Assembly: GCA_024401335.1 (NCBI GenBank)
Contig: JAKSLH010000001.1
Coordinates: forward strand, 62,001 to 126,000
Direction: 5' to 3'
From: Bacteroidales bacterium
Lineage (GTDB): Bacteria > Bacteroidota > Bacteroidia > Bacteroidales > Marinilabiliaceae
DNA length: 64,000 nucleotides
The notes under the pieces are model-generated. The model was not told the origin of the DNA. It searched no databases and saw nothing but the letters and a program-made list of their open reading frames with translations. Below are positions 1 through 11,000 of this stretch, piece after piece. Numbering within the stretch: position 1 is the stretch's first letter; every line of letters starts with the position of its first letter. A program made the position numbers and the translations under genes.

Positions 1-1
1 T

Positions 2-1684
2 ACCGACCTCATCGCGATGAACGCCCTCTACCGTCCGGGCCCTATCGGTTATATCCCTAACTTTATCGCACGTAAACACGGTCGCGAGGAGATTAAGTAC
101 GACCTCCCTATTATGGAGAAGTACCTGGGCGACTCCTATGGCGTTACGGTCTATCAGGAGCAGGTGATGCTTCTGTCACGTCTGCTTGCGGGGTTCACTC
201 GTGGTCAGTCCGACTCGCTTCGTAAGGCGATGGGTAAGAAGATCTTCAAGATGCTGGAGGAACTGAAGCCTAAGTTCATCGAGGGCGCTATGAAGAACCC
301 TCATATCCGCGATGGCCTTACCGAGGAGATGAGCGACGAGAAGCTGAAGGAGACTCTCGAGAAGATTTGGAAAGACTGGGAGGCTTTTGCCTCTTATGCC
401 TTCAACAAGAGTCACGCGGCTTGCTACGCTTGGGTGGCATATCAGACGGGCTATCTTAAAGCTCATTTCCCTGCCGAATATCTGGCGGCCAACTTGACCA
501 TATCTAAGGATACCATTACCGAAGTCCAGAAGTTTATGGAAGAGTGTAAGGCTATGGGCATCAAGGTTAAGGGACCTGATGTCAACGAGTCTATGATCGA
601 CTTTACCGTAAACGATAGGGGAGAGATTCTCTTCGGTATGGGTGGCGTCAAGGGCGTTGGCGAGGGACCTGTCCTCGCTATCATCAGGGCTCGCGAAGAG
701 GGTGGTCCGTTCACGTCTATATATGACTTTGTCGAACGTGTCAATCTTCAGACTTGTAACCGTAAGGCGATTGAAAGTTTGGCTCTGGCTGGCGCTTTCG
801 ACGGAATAGAAGGTATTGTGCGCGAACAGTTCTTCGCTCCTATGAACTCTAAGGGTCTTACGGGTAGCGAAGTGCTTGTTCAGTATGGCAACAGCTATCA
901 GCAAGATAAGAATAGAAACCAGGAGTCTCTCTTTGGCGATATGTTTGGTGGCGTGGAGATTGCGCGACCTGTCCTCACTAAGGTTGTCCCTTGGACCGAC
1001 CTCGAACGTCTCAACAAGGAGAAGGATGTTGTCGGTATCTATCTGACTTCTCACCCTCTCGATATGTATAGGTTCGAGATGAAATATGTGATGAATACAC
1101 GTGTGTCTGAATTGACAAAAGAGAACTTGCCTAATCTTCTCGGACGTAATTTCGTCACTGGCGGTATCGTTACTAATACGCGTCCCGGACTTACCCAAAA
1201 GGGCGATCCTTTCCTTATCGTTACCATCGAGGATATGGAGGGACCGGGCGAAATTGCTCTGTTCAGTAAGGATTATGCTAATTATGCTAATTTCTTCACT
1301 CAACATGCGTATGTCTGTATTATGGGTAATGTCGCTAAATCTACCTACAATGATAGCGTAAGGAAGAATATAACTAAGGTGATGTATATGTCCGATTTGC
1401 TGACGCAGAATCGCTTCAGGTCAATGACTCTTACTATGGACTATAATTCTGTCGATAAGATATTTATTAATGACTTGAAGAAAATACTGACTCGTAATAA
1501 GGCCGGACGTGCAGTCGCCAACTCCGATAGTGGCCATAATATGGTCCCTGTGAGCTTTGTTCTCAACGATGTTCAAAACAGGCGTCAGTTACGACTGTTC
1601 TCACGCACTCATAGTGTGGAACTGGGCCCTGATATAATGAAGTTTGTTGAGGAAACTCCTGGAGTGGAAATGGTTTTGCAATAA
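2..1684 (+). CDS. dnaE: DNA polymerase III subunit alpha (3' portion)
   Basis: Replicative DNA polymerase III catalytic subunit. Only the C-terminal ~560 residues lie in the window; the reading frame is open from base 2, so the ATG at base 17 is internal. Visible in order: the conserved NALYRPGP segment of the polymerase palm/fingers; the SYAFNKSHAACYA segment and following helical region; a helix-hairpin-helix-like stretch (GMGGVKGVGEGP); and a C-terminal OB-fold region (FVTGGIVTNTRPGLTQKGDP). The PHP domain and the catalytic aspartates are upstream of the window. The gene ends in TAA 13 bases before the next ORF, so the downstream acylation genes may be cotranscribed. The family assignment is secure; the partial state is caused only by the window edge. 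Confidence 0.96.
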   Translation, partial: TDLIAMNALYRPGPIGYIPNFIARKHGREEIKYDLPIMEKYLGDSYGVTVYQEQVMLLSRLLAGFTRGQSDSLRKAMGKKIFKMLEELKPKFIEGAMKNPHIRDGLTEEMSDEKLKETLEKIWKDWEAFASYAFNKSHAACYAWVAYQTGYLKAHFPAEYLAANLTISKDTITEVQKFMEECKAMGIKVKGPDVNESMIDFTVNDRGEILFGMGGVKGVGEGPVLAIIRAREEGGPFTSIYDFVERVNLQTCNRKAIESLALAGAFDGIEGIVREQFFAPMNSKGLTGSEVLVQYGNSYQQDKNRNQESLFGDMFGGVEIARPVLTKVVPWTDLERLNKEKDVVGIYLTSHPLDMYRFEMKYVMNTRVSELTKENLPNLLGRNFVTGGIVTNTRPGLTQKGDPFLIVTIEDMEGPGEIALFSKDYANYANFFTQHAYVCIMGNVAKSTYNDSVRKNITKVMYMSDLLTQNRFRSMTLTMDYNSVDKIFINDLKKILTRNKAGRAVANSDSGHNMVPVSFVLNDVQNRRQLRLFSRTHSVELGPDIMKFVEETPGVEMVLQ

Positions 1685-1697
1685 CTTTGACGAATAA

Positions 1698-3122
1698 ATG
1701 AAACTGCGCTATTCCATTCTGTTTATCTTGGCCGTCATTCTTATGCTGGCTATGATTAGTATGTTCTTCCCTCAGCCTTCGTTGCCTGTGGGTGGATATG
1801 AATTGCGTTTCCCTTCATTCGACAAGATGTTCAGCCATAGCGCGACTGCCGATAGCATGGCCTCTGCCGACGAGATGCTCCTTGCTGCCGAAACGTCTCT
1901 TACTATGCAGGTTGTCGACTCTGCTCAGCAGGCTAGGGAAGACTCTTTGGCGTTCTACCGTAATTTCTTCGCTAATAGCCCTACCCGCATTTGCTGCCCT
2001 AATGATAATGATCCTGAGTTTTTCTATCCTTTCTTTGAGGCTCTCGATAACGCATCTTCCTCTTTCGTTCATGTGATGCACTATGGCGACTCGCAGATCG
2101 AAGGTGATAGAATTACTGGTTACCTCCGTTCTATGTTCCAAAAGCGCTTCGGAGGTGCCGGACCAGGCTTGCTGCCTCTCCGTCAACCGGTAAGCGCTAT
2201 GCATGTCCAGCAGTCTCTGTCTGATAGCGTGACGATGTACTATGCGGGCGGAATGATGGGCAACCGTGCTCCCGATAAGCGCTATGGTGCTATGGCTCAG
2301 GTTGCTCATGTCGCTACTCGCGATACTTTGGTCTTTTCTGCTAAAAGTCGTCGTGGCAAGGATTTCAAGCGTGTGACGGTGTTCGCCTGCGGTGCCGATT
2401 CTGCCCTTAGCGTGAGCATTCAAGATGAAACGCAGGTATTCTCTCCTGGGTACGATTTTCAGTCTGTCATTTTCGACCTCGGCAGCCGCAGAAATGCTTT
2501 CTCTATGCAACTCAGCGGACGCGGTATGGTCTATGGTGTCAACATATCCGACCCTAACGGTGTCTCGGTGACTAACCTCCCGCTGCGTGGCTCCGATGGT
2601 ACTTTCTTTAGCCGTATCGAACCTTCTGCTATGAAGGCTATGCTTCATCAGCTCAATACACGTATGGTGATAATGGAGTTCGGCGGCAATGCTCTACCTA
2701 TGATATCCGATTCCGCTAGCGTCAACCGCTGGTGCAATTTCTTTAAGGCGCAGATTGGCTACGTCCGCCGTATGTTGCCTCAGGCTGCCGTGTTGGTTAT
2801 TGGTCCGGCCGACATGTCAACTAAGGTCAATGGTGAGTTGCAGACTCATCCTATGTTGCCTTATCTCGTTCAGCAGATGCGAACATCTACGGTGGAGGCT
2901 GGTGCGGCTTTCTGGGATATGTATTCTGTCATGGGCGGATATAACTCTATGATTGCTTGGGTCGGACATAAGCCTTCTTGGGCGGCTTCCGACTACGTGC
3001 ATTTTACTAAAAGGGGCGCCGACAGGATATCTGAGGTTCTTTGGGAGTCTCTTATGGTCTATTATGACTACCGCGATTTTATAAGTAATATGCCAAACGG
3101 CACTAGTGACGATGAAGAGTAG
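1698..3122 (+). CDS. SGNH/GDSL-family hydrolase, membrane-anchored (first of pair)
   Basis: 474 residues with an N-terminal hydrophobic segment (about residues 5-24) that would act as a signal anchor and place the enzyme in the periplasm. SGNH blocks are readable: HYGDSQIEGD with the candidate nucleophile Ser132, a GGN block with Asn331, and SDYVHF giving the Asp432/His435 pair. Such proteins commonly act as O-acetyl transferases or esterases on cell-envelope polymers. It starts 13 bases after dnaE and overlaps the next SGNH gene by a few bases; an MBOAT gene follows, the usual partner that carries acyl groups across the membrane. I infer acyl transfer or removal on a surface glycan; the substrate cannot be read from sequence. 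Confidence 0.85.
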   Translation: MKLRYSILFILAVILMLAMISMFFPQPSLPVGGYELRFPSFDKMFSHSATADSMASADEMLLAAETSLTMQVVDSAQQAREDSLAFYRNFFANSPTRICCPNDNDPEFFYPFFEALDNASSSFVHVMHYGDSQIEGDRITGYLRSMFQKRFGGAGPGLLPLRQPVSAMHVQQSLSDSVTMYYAGGMMGNRAPDKRYGAMAQVAHVATRDTLVFSAKSRRGKDFKRVTVFACGADSALSVSIQDETQVFSPGYDFQSVIFDLGSRRNAFSMQLSGRGMVYGVNISDPNGVSVTNLPLRGSDGTFFSRIEPSAMKAMLHQLNTRMVIMEFGGNALPMISDSASVNRWCNFFKAQIGYVRRMLPQAAVLVIGPADMSTKVNGELQTHPMLPYLVQQMRTSTVEAGAAFWDMYSVMGGYNSMIAWVGHKPSWAASDYVHFTKRGADRISEVLWESLMVYYDYRDFISNMPNGTSDDEE

Positions 3123-4473
3123 GTGTTGCTGTATATATAATGGACTTCGCAGATTGTTTGTCGCTATCTGCTGCTTTTTATCGTTTGTCGTTAGCTTGGC
3201 TCAGTCGTATGCCGATATCGACATCAATGCTGTGCTGGCCGATACTGTTGGCATAATGAGTGCCTTTGATGGTCATAGTATTCGTCAGCAGGTGGCGTTG
3301 CCCGAATGTGCTCAGCCCGACTCTAATTTCTTGCGTTTCCCTGTGGGTGAGTCTAGCGAGGTGATGCGTTTCGTTGAGAAGATGGACTCGGTGCTTCTTT
3401 TCCGTAAGGGACGTGTCAATATCCTCCATATCGGTGGATCACATGTGCAGGCCGATATGTACACCCATGTCTTCCGTCTTAATATCGACTCACTGAATGG
3501 TGAATTGATGCCGCCTCGCGGTCTGCTGTTCCCTTATTCTGTGGCTAAGACTAATAACCCGTCCAATTATAAGGTGCGTTATGGTGGGGAATGGACAGGC
3601 GCTCGTAACTCGCTCCGACAGTTCTCGCTGCCTCAGGGCTTGTGTGGCATTCTGTCCTACACTGTTGATACATCGGCTTGGTTTAGCGTAGATCTCAATC
3701 CTGACTCTACATTGCGATGGATGACGAATCATCTTCATGTCCTGTGCTCTTCTACTCAAGGTCGAGCTTACCCTGCTGTTGTCCTGGAAGACTCGACTTT
3801 GCTGTCTCCTGTGCGCGAAGAGACGGGCTATCGATTCGACCTTAAGGAGTCTCTTGGCAAGTTCTCACTTAAGGTGGTCTATGATAGTCTCCAGGCTCAA
3901 TACCCCGACACGTTTATCCTCAATGGCGTTTTTGCCGACAATGATGAGCCTGGCATCGTCTATAGCTCTATTGGCGTCAATGGCGCTTCTGTGCCGTCAT
4001 ATCTCGGCTGTGTCAACCTCGAACGCGACTTGAAGCTTGTGAAGCCCGACTTGGTTATCTTCGCTATTGGCATCAATGATGCTACCATGCCTAACTTCAG
4101 CGACTCTCTGTTTGTCGCCAACTACGATTCTCTTATTACTCGCATCCGTAGCGTCTCTCCTGAGTGTGCCTTCATTTTCATAACCAACAACGACTCTTTC
4201 CTTCGCGCTCGCCGTAGATACTATGTCAATACGAATGGTGAAGTCGCTCGCGATGGTTTTTATCAGCTGGCTCGTCAATGGAGGTCTCCTGTGTGGGATC
4301 TCTATGAGATAATGGGTGGACAGAGTTCTATGCAACAGTGGCAGAACGATAAGTTGGCTCAACGCGATAAGGTGCATTTCACTAGGGCTGGCTATCTGGT
4401 CGTCGGACAGCTGTTCTACGATGCATTCCTTGATTTTTATTTAAATTCCGACATTAAGCTCTATGAATACTGA
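3112..4473 (+). CDS. SGNH/GDSL-family hydrolase, secreted (second of pair)
   Basis: About 453 residues from the ATG at 3112; a GTG at 3106 in the same frame is an alternative start. The N-terminus has a signal peptide (basic MKSR start, hydrophobic core to about residue 28, then SLAQS), so the product is periplasmic or lipid-exposed. SGNH residues: GGSH with Ser110, GIND with Asn322, and the Asp419-x-x-His422 pair in DKVHF. The nucleophile block is GGSH rather than GDS. The gene overlaps the upstream SGNH gene by 11 bases and its end overlaps the MBOAT start by 11 bases, which suggests translational coupling of all three. Two divergent SGNH paralogues side by side suggest non-redundant roles in one acylation pathway. 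Confidence 0.84.
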   Translation: MKSRCCCIYNGLRRLFVAICCFLSFVVSLAQSYADIDINAVLADTVGIMSAFDGHSIRQQVALPECAQPDSNFLRFPVGESSEVMRFVEKMDSVLLFRKGRVNILHIGGSHVQADMYTHVFRLNIDSLNGELMPPRGLLFPYSVAKTNNPSNYKVRYGGEWTGARNSLRQFSLPQGLCGILSYTVDTSAWFSVDLNPDSTLRWMTNHLHVLCSSTQGRAYPAVVLEDSTLLSPVREETGYRFDLKESLGKFSLKVVYDSLQAQYPDTFILNGVFADNDEPGIVYSSIGVNGASVPSYLGCVNLERDLKLVKPDLVIFAIGINDATMPNFSDSLFVANYDSLITRIRSVSPECAFIFITNNDSFLRARRRYYVNTNGEVARDGFYQLARQWRSPVWDLYEIMGGQSSMQQWQNDKLAQRDKVHFTRAGYLVVGQLFYDAFLDFYLNSDIKLYEY

Positions 4474-6331
4474 TTGGCTACTCGATATATTTAATAGCGC
4501 TAGACATCTGCTTGCGTTCGACGAGAGTGCCCCGCTGCTCTTTACGGAGTTCTATTTTTGGGCGTTCTTTGCTTTTGTCATGGTGGTGTTCTCTGTCCTT
4601 CAACGCAAGATCCTGGCCCGCAACACTTTCCTTTTCGCTGTAAGCCTCTTCTTCTATTATAAGACAAGCGGTATCTTTATCCTTATTCTGCTGTTCGCTA
4701 CTCTGGCTAGTTTCCTTGTCGGACGCGCCATATACGCTTCTCGCAAGGGTGCTGCCCGCAATGCTGTCCTGGCTCTTGGTGTAGCGGTCAATCTTCTTGT
4801 CCTTTGCTATTTCAAATATGCTTATTTCATAACCGACATGGTCAACGGTATCTTCAATACCGATTTTGCCGTGATCGACTACTTCGCTGTCATTGGTAAT
4901 GCACTGACTGGCTCTGCCGCGTTTTCTGTCGAGACGATAATGCTTCCTGTCGGCATATCTTTCTATACTTTCCAATGTATAAGCTATCTGATGGATATCT
5001 ACCGTGAGCGTATAAAGCCTGTTGATAACATACTCAACTATGGCTTCTATGTCTCGTTCTTCCCTCAGCTGGTTGCCGGACCGATTGTTCGCGCCAATGA
5101 GTTCATTCATCAGCTCTATCGCCCTTATTCTCTCTCGCGCCGTCATTTCGGTATGGCGGTCTTCTGGATTGTCAACGGCCTGGCTAAAAAGATTATCTTG
5201 TCCGACTATATTGCGGTCAATTTCATCGATAGGGTGTTTGAGAACCCAATAATGTATTCGGGATTCGAGAATCTCACGGCTTTGTTTGGCTACTCTCTTC
5301 AGGTGTACGCCGACTTCTCTGGCTATACCGATATAGCAACGGGCGTGGCGCTGATGATGGGCTTCTATCTGCCACAGAACTTCAACTCGCCTTATAAGGC
5401 TCCTAATGCGGCTAACTTCTGGAAGCGTTGGCACATGTCGCTCTCCCGCTGGCTTCAGGATTATCTCTATATCTCTATGGGCGGTAATCGAAATGCCTCT
5501 TTCGGCACTTATTTGGTTATCGCTACCGTGGCTGTTGTGGCGACTATCCTTTCTGGTAACATATGGGTGGCTGTCGTCATTCTGACTCTGGCTTCCAGCC
5601 TTGCCATATTTGTGGTCCTGCGTCCCGATAAGAGGAAGTTTATAACTACTAATATCAACTCTATGAACACTATGCTTCTCGGTGGCTTATGGCATGGTGC
5701 GAGTTGGAACTTTATGATATGGGGTGGCCTCAATGGCATCGGAATGATAATATTCAAGATATGGAAGCCTATGGGCATATACGTGAGGGCTATCGTGTCT
5801 GTCGCGATATGTGCTCTATGCTGTTATATAGCCTACACTACCCAATGGCCTTTCTTCAACATAGCTGTTGTGTGGATGGGGGCTATTGCTCTCGGCGCTG
5901 TGCTGAGGGCGTTGTATAACATCTGTCGCATACCATTCCAGCTCTCTTGGCTCGAACGGGCTTGGGCTATATCGCAGACTTTTGTGTTCATCACTTTCAC
6001 TCGTCTCTTCTTCCGATCTGGCTCTAACCTCGATCCTGCAGAAGCTAATGAGACAGCGTGGAATACGGCTAAGAATATGGTCAATCAGATAGGCGGTCAC
6101 TGGAATATCTCTCTGATACCTGAAATGACTGTTCACTATGCTAATATCTTCGCTCTGATTGTCATCGGCATGATTATACATTGGCTGCCTAGCCGACTCA
6201 AACGCCGCTACAGACTCTGCTTCGCTATGCTGCCTCTGCCTGTCATGGCTGTCGCTGTCGTAGCCATAGTCTTTGTGGTCTACCAGTTCGTGACGGCCGA
6301 CTTGCAGAAGTTTATCTACTTTCAGTTCTAA
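4463..6331 (+). CDS. MBOAT-family membrane O-acyltransferase (AlgI/DltB-like)
   Basis: 622-residue polytopic membrane protein of the membrane-bound O-acyltransferase family. Diagnostic segments are FWKRWHMSLSRWLQDYLY, with its conserved Trp-His, and LLGGLWHGASWNF, with the presumed catalytic His411. Multiple hydrophobic helices span the sequence. AlgI/PatA/DltB proteins move acyl groups from a cytoplasmic donor across the membrane to a periplasmic transferase, which here would be one of the two SGNH proteins just upstream. The start ATG overlaps the previous gene's end. At 622 residues it is longer than the ~470-500 of many AlgI proteins, with an extra hydrophobic region near residues 340-400. 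The acceptor polymer is unknown. Confidence 0.9.
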   Translation: MNTDWLLDIFNSARHLLAFDESAPLLFTEFYFWAFFAFVMVVFSVLQRKILARNTFLFAVSLFFYYKTSGIFILILLFATLASFLVGRAIYASRKGAARNAVLALGVAVNLLVLCYFKYAYFITDMVNGIFNTDFAVIDYFAVIGNALTGSAAFSVETIMLPVGISFYTFQCISYLMDIYRERIKPVDNILNYGFYVSFFPQLVAGPIVRANEFIHQLYRPYSLSRRHFGMAVFWIVNGLAKKIILSDYIAVNFIDRVFENPIMYSGFENLTALFGYSLQVYADFSGYTDIATGVALMMGFYLPQNFNSPYKAPNAANFWKRWHMSLSRWLQDYLYISMGGNRNASFGTYLVIATVAVVATILSGNIWVAVVILTLASSLAIFVVLRPDKRKFITTNINSMNTMLLGGLWHGASWNFMIWGGLNGIGMIIFKIWKPMGIYVRAIVSVAICALCCYIAYTTQWPFFNIAVVWMGAIALGAVLRALYNICRIPFQLSWLERAWAISQTFVFITFTRLFFRSGSNLDPAEANETAWNTAKNMVNQIGGHWNISLIPEMTVHYANIFALIVIGMIIHWLPSRLKRRYRLCFAMLPLPVMAVAVVAIVFVVYQFVTADLQKFIYFQF

Positions 6332-6359
6332 ACTATCACCTTTGGTCGCAATAATTTGC

Positions 6360-6367
6360 TAACTTTG
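6360..6367 (+). promoter_or_regulatory. Probable -7 promoter element of hisS
   Basis: TAACTTTG matches the Bacteroidetes -7 consensus TAnnTTTG, 37 bases before the hisS start. A TTTG at 6341 is closer than the usual 19-21 base spacing, so only the -7 element is claimed. Confidence 0.55.
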
Positions 6368-6404
6368 CAGCCGTAAATGTGTAAACGATAAAACAATATA
6401 TAAT

Positions 6405-7763
6405 ATGAACGTCACAAAACCATCCATACCAAAGGGTACTCGAGATTTCTCACAGCTCGAGATGACACGCAGAAACTATATCTTCGATACTATCCGAGGC
6501 GTGTTCCAGCGACATGGCTTCCTCCCTATAGAGACGCCTGCGATGGAAAATCTCTCTACATTGCTTGGTAAGTATGGTGACGAGGGTGATAAGCTCCTCT
6601 TTAAGATCTTGAATAGCGGCGATTTCCTTTCGGGTGCTAACGCTCCTCTTAGCCCTAACTCCGACAAGGCGTCTCTCCAGATCTGCGAAAAGGGTCTCCG
6701 CTACGACCTTACCGTTCCTTTCGCTCGCTATGTCGTTCAGCATCAGGCTGAGCTCACTTTCCCTTTCAAGCGCTATCAGATACAGCCTGTATGGCGTGCC
6801 GACCGCCCTCAGAAGGGCCGCTACCGCGAATTCTATCAGTGTGACATCGATATATGTGGCTCAAATAGCCTGCTCAACGAACTTGAACTTATACAGATTG
6901 TTGCAGAGGTCTATAAGAAACTTAATATCAACGTTAAGCTCCTTATCAACAACCGTAAGGTTCTTGCCGCTATCGCAGAGGCTATCGACGCTCCCGACCA
7001 TATCGTCGACATTACTGTCGCTATCGACAAACTCGACAAGATTGGTATCGAAAACGTCAATGCCGAACTTGCTTCCGACGGACTCTCTCAAGCTCAGATC
7101 GATAAGCTTCAGCCTATCCTCAACCTTGAGGGCTCTCGTGTCGAGAAGATTGCTGCTCTCCGCAACATATTGACTACCGAGACAGGACAGAAGGGCCTCG
7201 ATGAACTCGAGACTCTCTTCCGCTATGTCGACTCTCTTAATATCGATCTCAATATCGAATTCGATATCCGACTTGCTCGTGGTCTCAACTACTACACTGG
7301 CGCTATATTCGAGGTTAAGGCTCTCGATGTTCAGATCGGTAGCATCACTGGCGGTGGCCGCTACGATAACCTTACTGGCATCTTCGGCCTCGATGGCATG
7401 AGCGGTGTCGGCATCTCTTTCGGCGCCGACCGCATCTACGACGTGATGACTCAGCTCGACCTCTTCCCATCCGACGCTGTGGCTACCACTCGTCTGCTCT
7501 TCGCCAACTTTGGTGCCGACGACGAGCTCTACTCTCTACAGCTCCTTGCCGCCGTTCGCGAGGCTGGCATAAGCGCCGAGATCTATCCCGATGCTGCCAA
7601 GATGAAGAAGCAGATGCAATATGCCGACAAGAAGGGTATTCCTTTCGTCGCTCTTTGTGGCGAGAACGAACGCAACGCCCAGACTATCACTCTCAAGGAT
7701 ATGGTCAAAGGCGAACAGATGACAGTCTCTCTCGCTGAGGCTATAGCTATGATTAAGGCTTAG
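6405..7763 (+). CDS. hisS: Histidine--tRNA ligase
   Basis: Cytoplasmic class II aminoacyl-tRNA synthetase that charges tRNA-His. 452 residues, usual for Bacteroidetes HisRS. Motif 1 is in the first 70 residues (KGTRDF start, then ETPAMEN); motif 2 is [19 protein letters not shown]; the histidine-specific signature RGLNYYTG and motif 3 [10 protein letters not shown] follow; the C-terminal ~95 residues form the anticodon-binding domain. It stands alone between its own -7 element and a strong terminator, so it is likely monocistronic. Function is secure. Confidence 0.97.
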   Translation: MNVTKPSIPKGTRDFSQLEMTRRNYIFDTIRGVFQRHGFLPIETPAMENLSTLLGKYGDEGDKLLFKILNSGDFLSGANAPLSPNSDKASLQICEKGLRYDLTVPFARYVVQHQAELTFPFKRYQIQPVWRADRPQKGRYREFYQCDIDICGSNSLLNELELIQIVAEVYKKLNINVKLLINNRKVLAAIAEAIDAPDHIVDITVAIDKLDKIGIENVNAELASDGLSQAQIDKLQPILNLEGSRVEKIAALRNILTTETGQKGLDELETLFRYVDSLNIDLNIEFDIRLARGLNYYTGAIFEVKALDVQIGSITGGGRYDNLTGIFGLDGMSGVGISFGADRIYDVMTQLDLFPSDAVATTRLLFANFGADDELYSLQLLAAVREAGISAEIYPDAAKMKKQMQYADKKGIPFVALCGENERNAQTITLKDMVKGEQMTVSLAEAIAMIKA

Positions 7764-7786
7764 GTTTATTAATAACCATACTTCCT

Positions 7787-7821
7787 AAGGCGCTGCTCTC
7801 TCCACAGACAGCGCCTTTTTT
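7787..7821 (+). terminator. Rho-independent terminator of hisS
   Basis: A perfect 9-bp stem (AAGGCGCTG at 7787-7795 with CAGCGCCTT at 7809-7817), a 13-base loop and a T run to 7821. Confidence 0.9.
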
Positions 7822-7919
7822 GTTGTCTGTATGACAGATTATATGCTCTTTGTCTGATTTTCATAGTGTTAAAATGCCTCAATAATTCATATCGGGTGAC
7901 AATATGGTGGATTTTGTTG

Positions 7920-7927
7920 TATATTTG
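7920..7927 (+). promoter_or_regulatory. Probable -7 promoter element of the giant repeat protein gene
   Basis: TATATTTG is an exact TAnnTTTG match 104 bases before the start codon, implying a long AT-rich 5' leader (about 7933-8030). No TTTG is seen at the right distance upstream. The 7822-8030 interval holds nothing else recognisable. Confidence 0.5.
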
Positions 7928-8030
7928 CGCTTTTGTATGATCGATATGTAGTTTTTCTATAACTATATTCTATTGAGATACATATACCTTACTTTGTCAA
8001 TTTATTTTTAGAATAAAACACGAACAATAT

Positions 8031-11000
8031 ATGAAGCATTTTTACAAATTACTATTACTAGCACTTTTGGCAGTAAGTAGCTCCCTGTCCTGGGCTCAGA
8101 ACTACAATGTCGTTTACGGTGAGGGTTCCTCCTCGATGTACTTCAAGGTATATCCTAATAGTGACCCTGATAAGAGGTATGCAGAAATGGTGGCCGGCGA
8201 ATATCAGTATTCTGGAGTTGTCATGGTTCCAGACGAGGTGACATTGGACGACGTAGAATATCCTGTTAAAATTATAGCATCTAAATGTTTTGCTAACTGT
8301 AAGCTTTTGAAGCAGGTTGTTCTTGGCGATAATGTCACGACAATCAAGAATCAGGCATTTTACTATAGTGGTGATGCATCAGAAATACTGGATTATAAAG
8401 GTGTAAAACGGAATGGTGTGACGGTCAATCTCGACGCTCCATCTCTTACCACTATTGAAGCTGGTGCTTTCTCCTCTACTAGTTTGACCCCTCCTGATGG
8501 TATTTTGACCATAGGTAAGAATGTGACGAGTATAGGCGATACTAAAACATCGTTATTCAGCTGGGCACGTTTTTATGGATATAAGGTTGTGGTTGCTGAT
8601 GGCAATACTAGCTACGTTGTGGGTTCTGACGGTGTTTTGTATGACAAGGACAAAACAAAACTTGTGCTCTTCCCTTACTTTGCAGGTGGTGTCGATTATA
8701 CAACACCTGCTTCTGTAACAAGAGTGTTGTCTCACTCTATGTATGATTTTTCTTCATCTCTAAAGTCGTTCACCGACGGTGGTGGATTGGAATATGTAGG
8801 TAGCATTGGATGGGGCTGTGCCAAAATCTCTTTGGGATCAAAATTGACGACCTTGAGCGAACAGTATCGTCTATGTGGCGCGACAAATCTTAATTTGACA
8901 ATAGACGCTGCTAACCCCCAATATAAGGTCATTGAAGATGCTAATGGAAACAGAGGCCTTTATGAGTTGAATGATAGCGGTGTAGCTTACAAACTTCTCA
9001 AGGCTTTTCAGACTAATGGTAAAAGTGGTAGCTATGGCTCTGATACTTTCATCCTTCCAACAACGGTTTCTCATATTGTTAGTCTCGCTTTCTATCAATG
9101 TACTTCGCTAAAGTATGTTGATTGTCAAAACAACACGGTTCTTTCGGCTGACAATATAGACAACAGTGCCGCTCCAGCTCCTGTTTCTATCACATATACC
9201 AATATCTCACTTTATGCAGAACGTGATGGAGAGGAAGGCATTGAGTATACCAAGGACATGAAGAAGTTGGTCAATTGGAGTAGCAATGCCAATGTGGTCA
9301 ACTATGTGATGCCAGAAACGGTTACAACAATTGCTGGTTCTGGTCTGCATGATAATAAGTATGCCAAGACATTTGATATCGGTCCAAATCTCTCACTTTC
9401 AGGTAATGAGGGAGATGGCTATTTCTGGAGATTAACTAACTTGGAGAAGTTTACCAATTCACGCAACAACACTAAGGGATTGTTTGTTTTCGATGATGCG
9501 TTGTATAGAAAAAGCGATGGTAAAATCACATTGGTATCTTATCCTTCGGGGAAAAAGGCATATACATATACTGTTGCAGATGGTACGAAGGAACTCTCTG
9601 GTAATACTGGAACACCTGACTTGAGAGCATTCAACAAAACCAATCTGTATGCTGTTGACCTGGGCGATGACGTGACGACCATTCGTTATAAGGCGATGAG
9701 AGATATGAGCAACTTGGCAGTGCTGAGACTTGCTTCACCGGTTGTCCCTACAGCTTCCAGTGGATCATTTTATGGAACCGCAAGCGTAGACAATCAGAAG
9801 GTATTGTGTGTGCCTCATGATTTACAAGACATATATAAAGCTAACTCGGTTTTCAACACATGCTTTAAGTTTGTTGATGACGAAGATAAATATTATGAAT
9901 ATATAAAGGCTATTGTTATCAAGTATGACATAGAGCACCTGAAGCAGAATATAGACAACGATGATTACTCTTCAACTGCTGAGACAGGTGTTGTTGGCAA
10001 TCTTATGTGCAAGACAAAGGCCGAAGAACATGTCCTTACTGGTGCAATGATCAAGGGCTTCCATGTGGTAAATGTGGAGGATATCATACTCGAAGAGAAA
10101 GGTGCTACAGCTAAGATATACTATGACAGAGATCTCTATACAGTTACATGGAAGAATGGCGCCACAACAGTGGCAACAGGTACTGAGCGCTATCAGACGC
10201 CTCTTGCTGCTCCTGATGCTTCTGAGGTGACTCCTCCTGCTGGTAAGAGCTTCTTCGGATGGCATACTAACCCTGAGTCTTCTATGGCTCTTTCACTTAC
10301 TGATGCTATATATGAAGGTGATGTGACTTACTACGCTTTGTTCGCCGACAACGCGAAAAAGAAATATATAGTTAAGCATCTGTTGCAGAATATCGACGAC
10401 AACGACTATACCGAGGATGTTGCCTCAAGAACTGAAGGTGAAGCTGCATGGGGTACACAAACAACTGCTAGCGCGAAGTCATTTACTGGTTTTACTGCTA
10501 AGGCTTTTGAACAGAAGACTATCGCTGAAGATGGCTCTACTGTCGTTGAGATCAAATACGATCGCAACAGCTATACTGTGACATGGATGAACGGTAGCAC
10601 TAAGTTGTCTTCCGCTACTAAGCGTTATGGCGTCGCTCTGACTGCACCTACCGCTCCTGCCGCTGCCGCTGGTAAGCATTTCGTTGGATGGAATACCGAC
10701 AAGACTGCAAGCTCTGCTGTCGTGGTTCCTGCCCAGTACGAGGCTAATGCTACTTACTATGCTATATATGTCGACAATGCTTCGGTTAGCTATTCTATCA
10801 AACATATGCTCCAGAACATTGCCGGTACTTCGTATGTCCTCGATGAGACTGAAAGTGGTCATGGCATTGCGGGTACTCAGACCGATGCTAGGGCTAAGAC
10901 TATTACTGGCTTTACTGCTAAGGCTGTTACTCAGAAGACTATCGCTGAGAATGGATCAACGGTTGTCGAGATCCAATACGATCGTAATAAGTACGATGTA

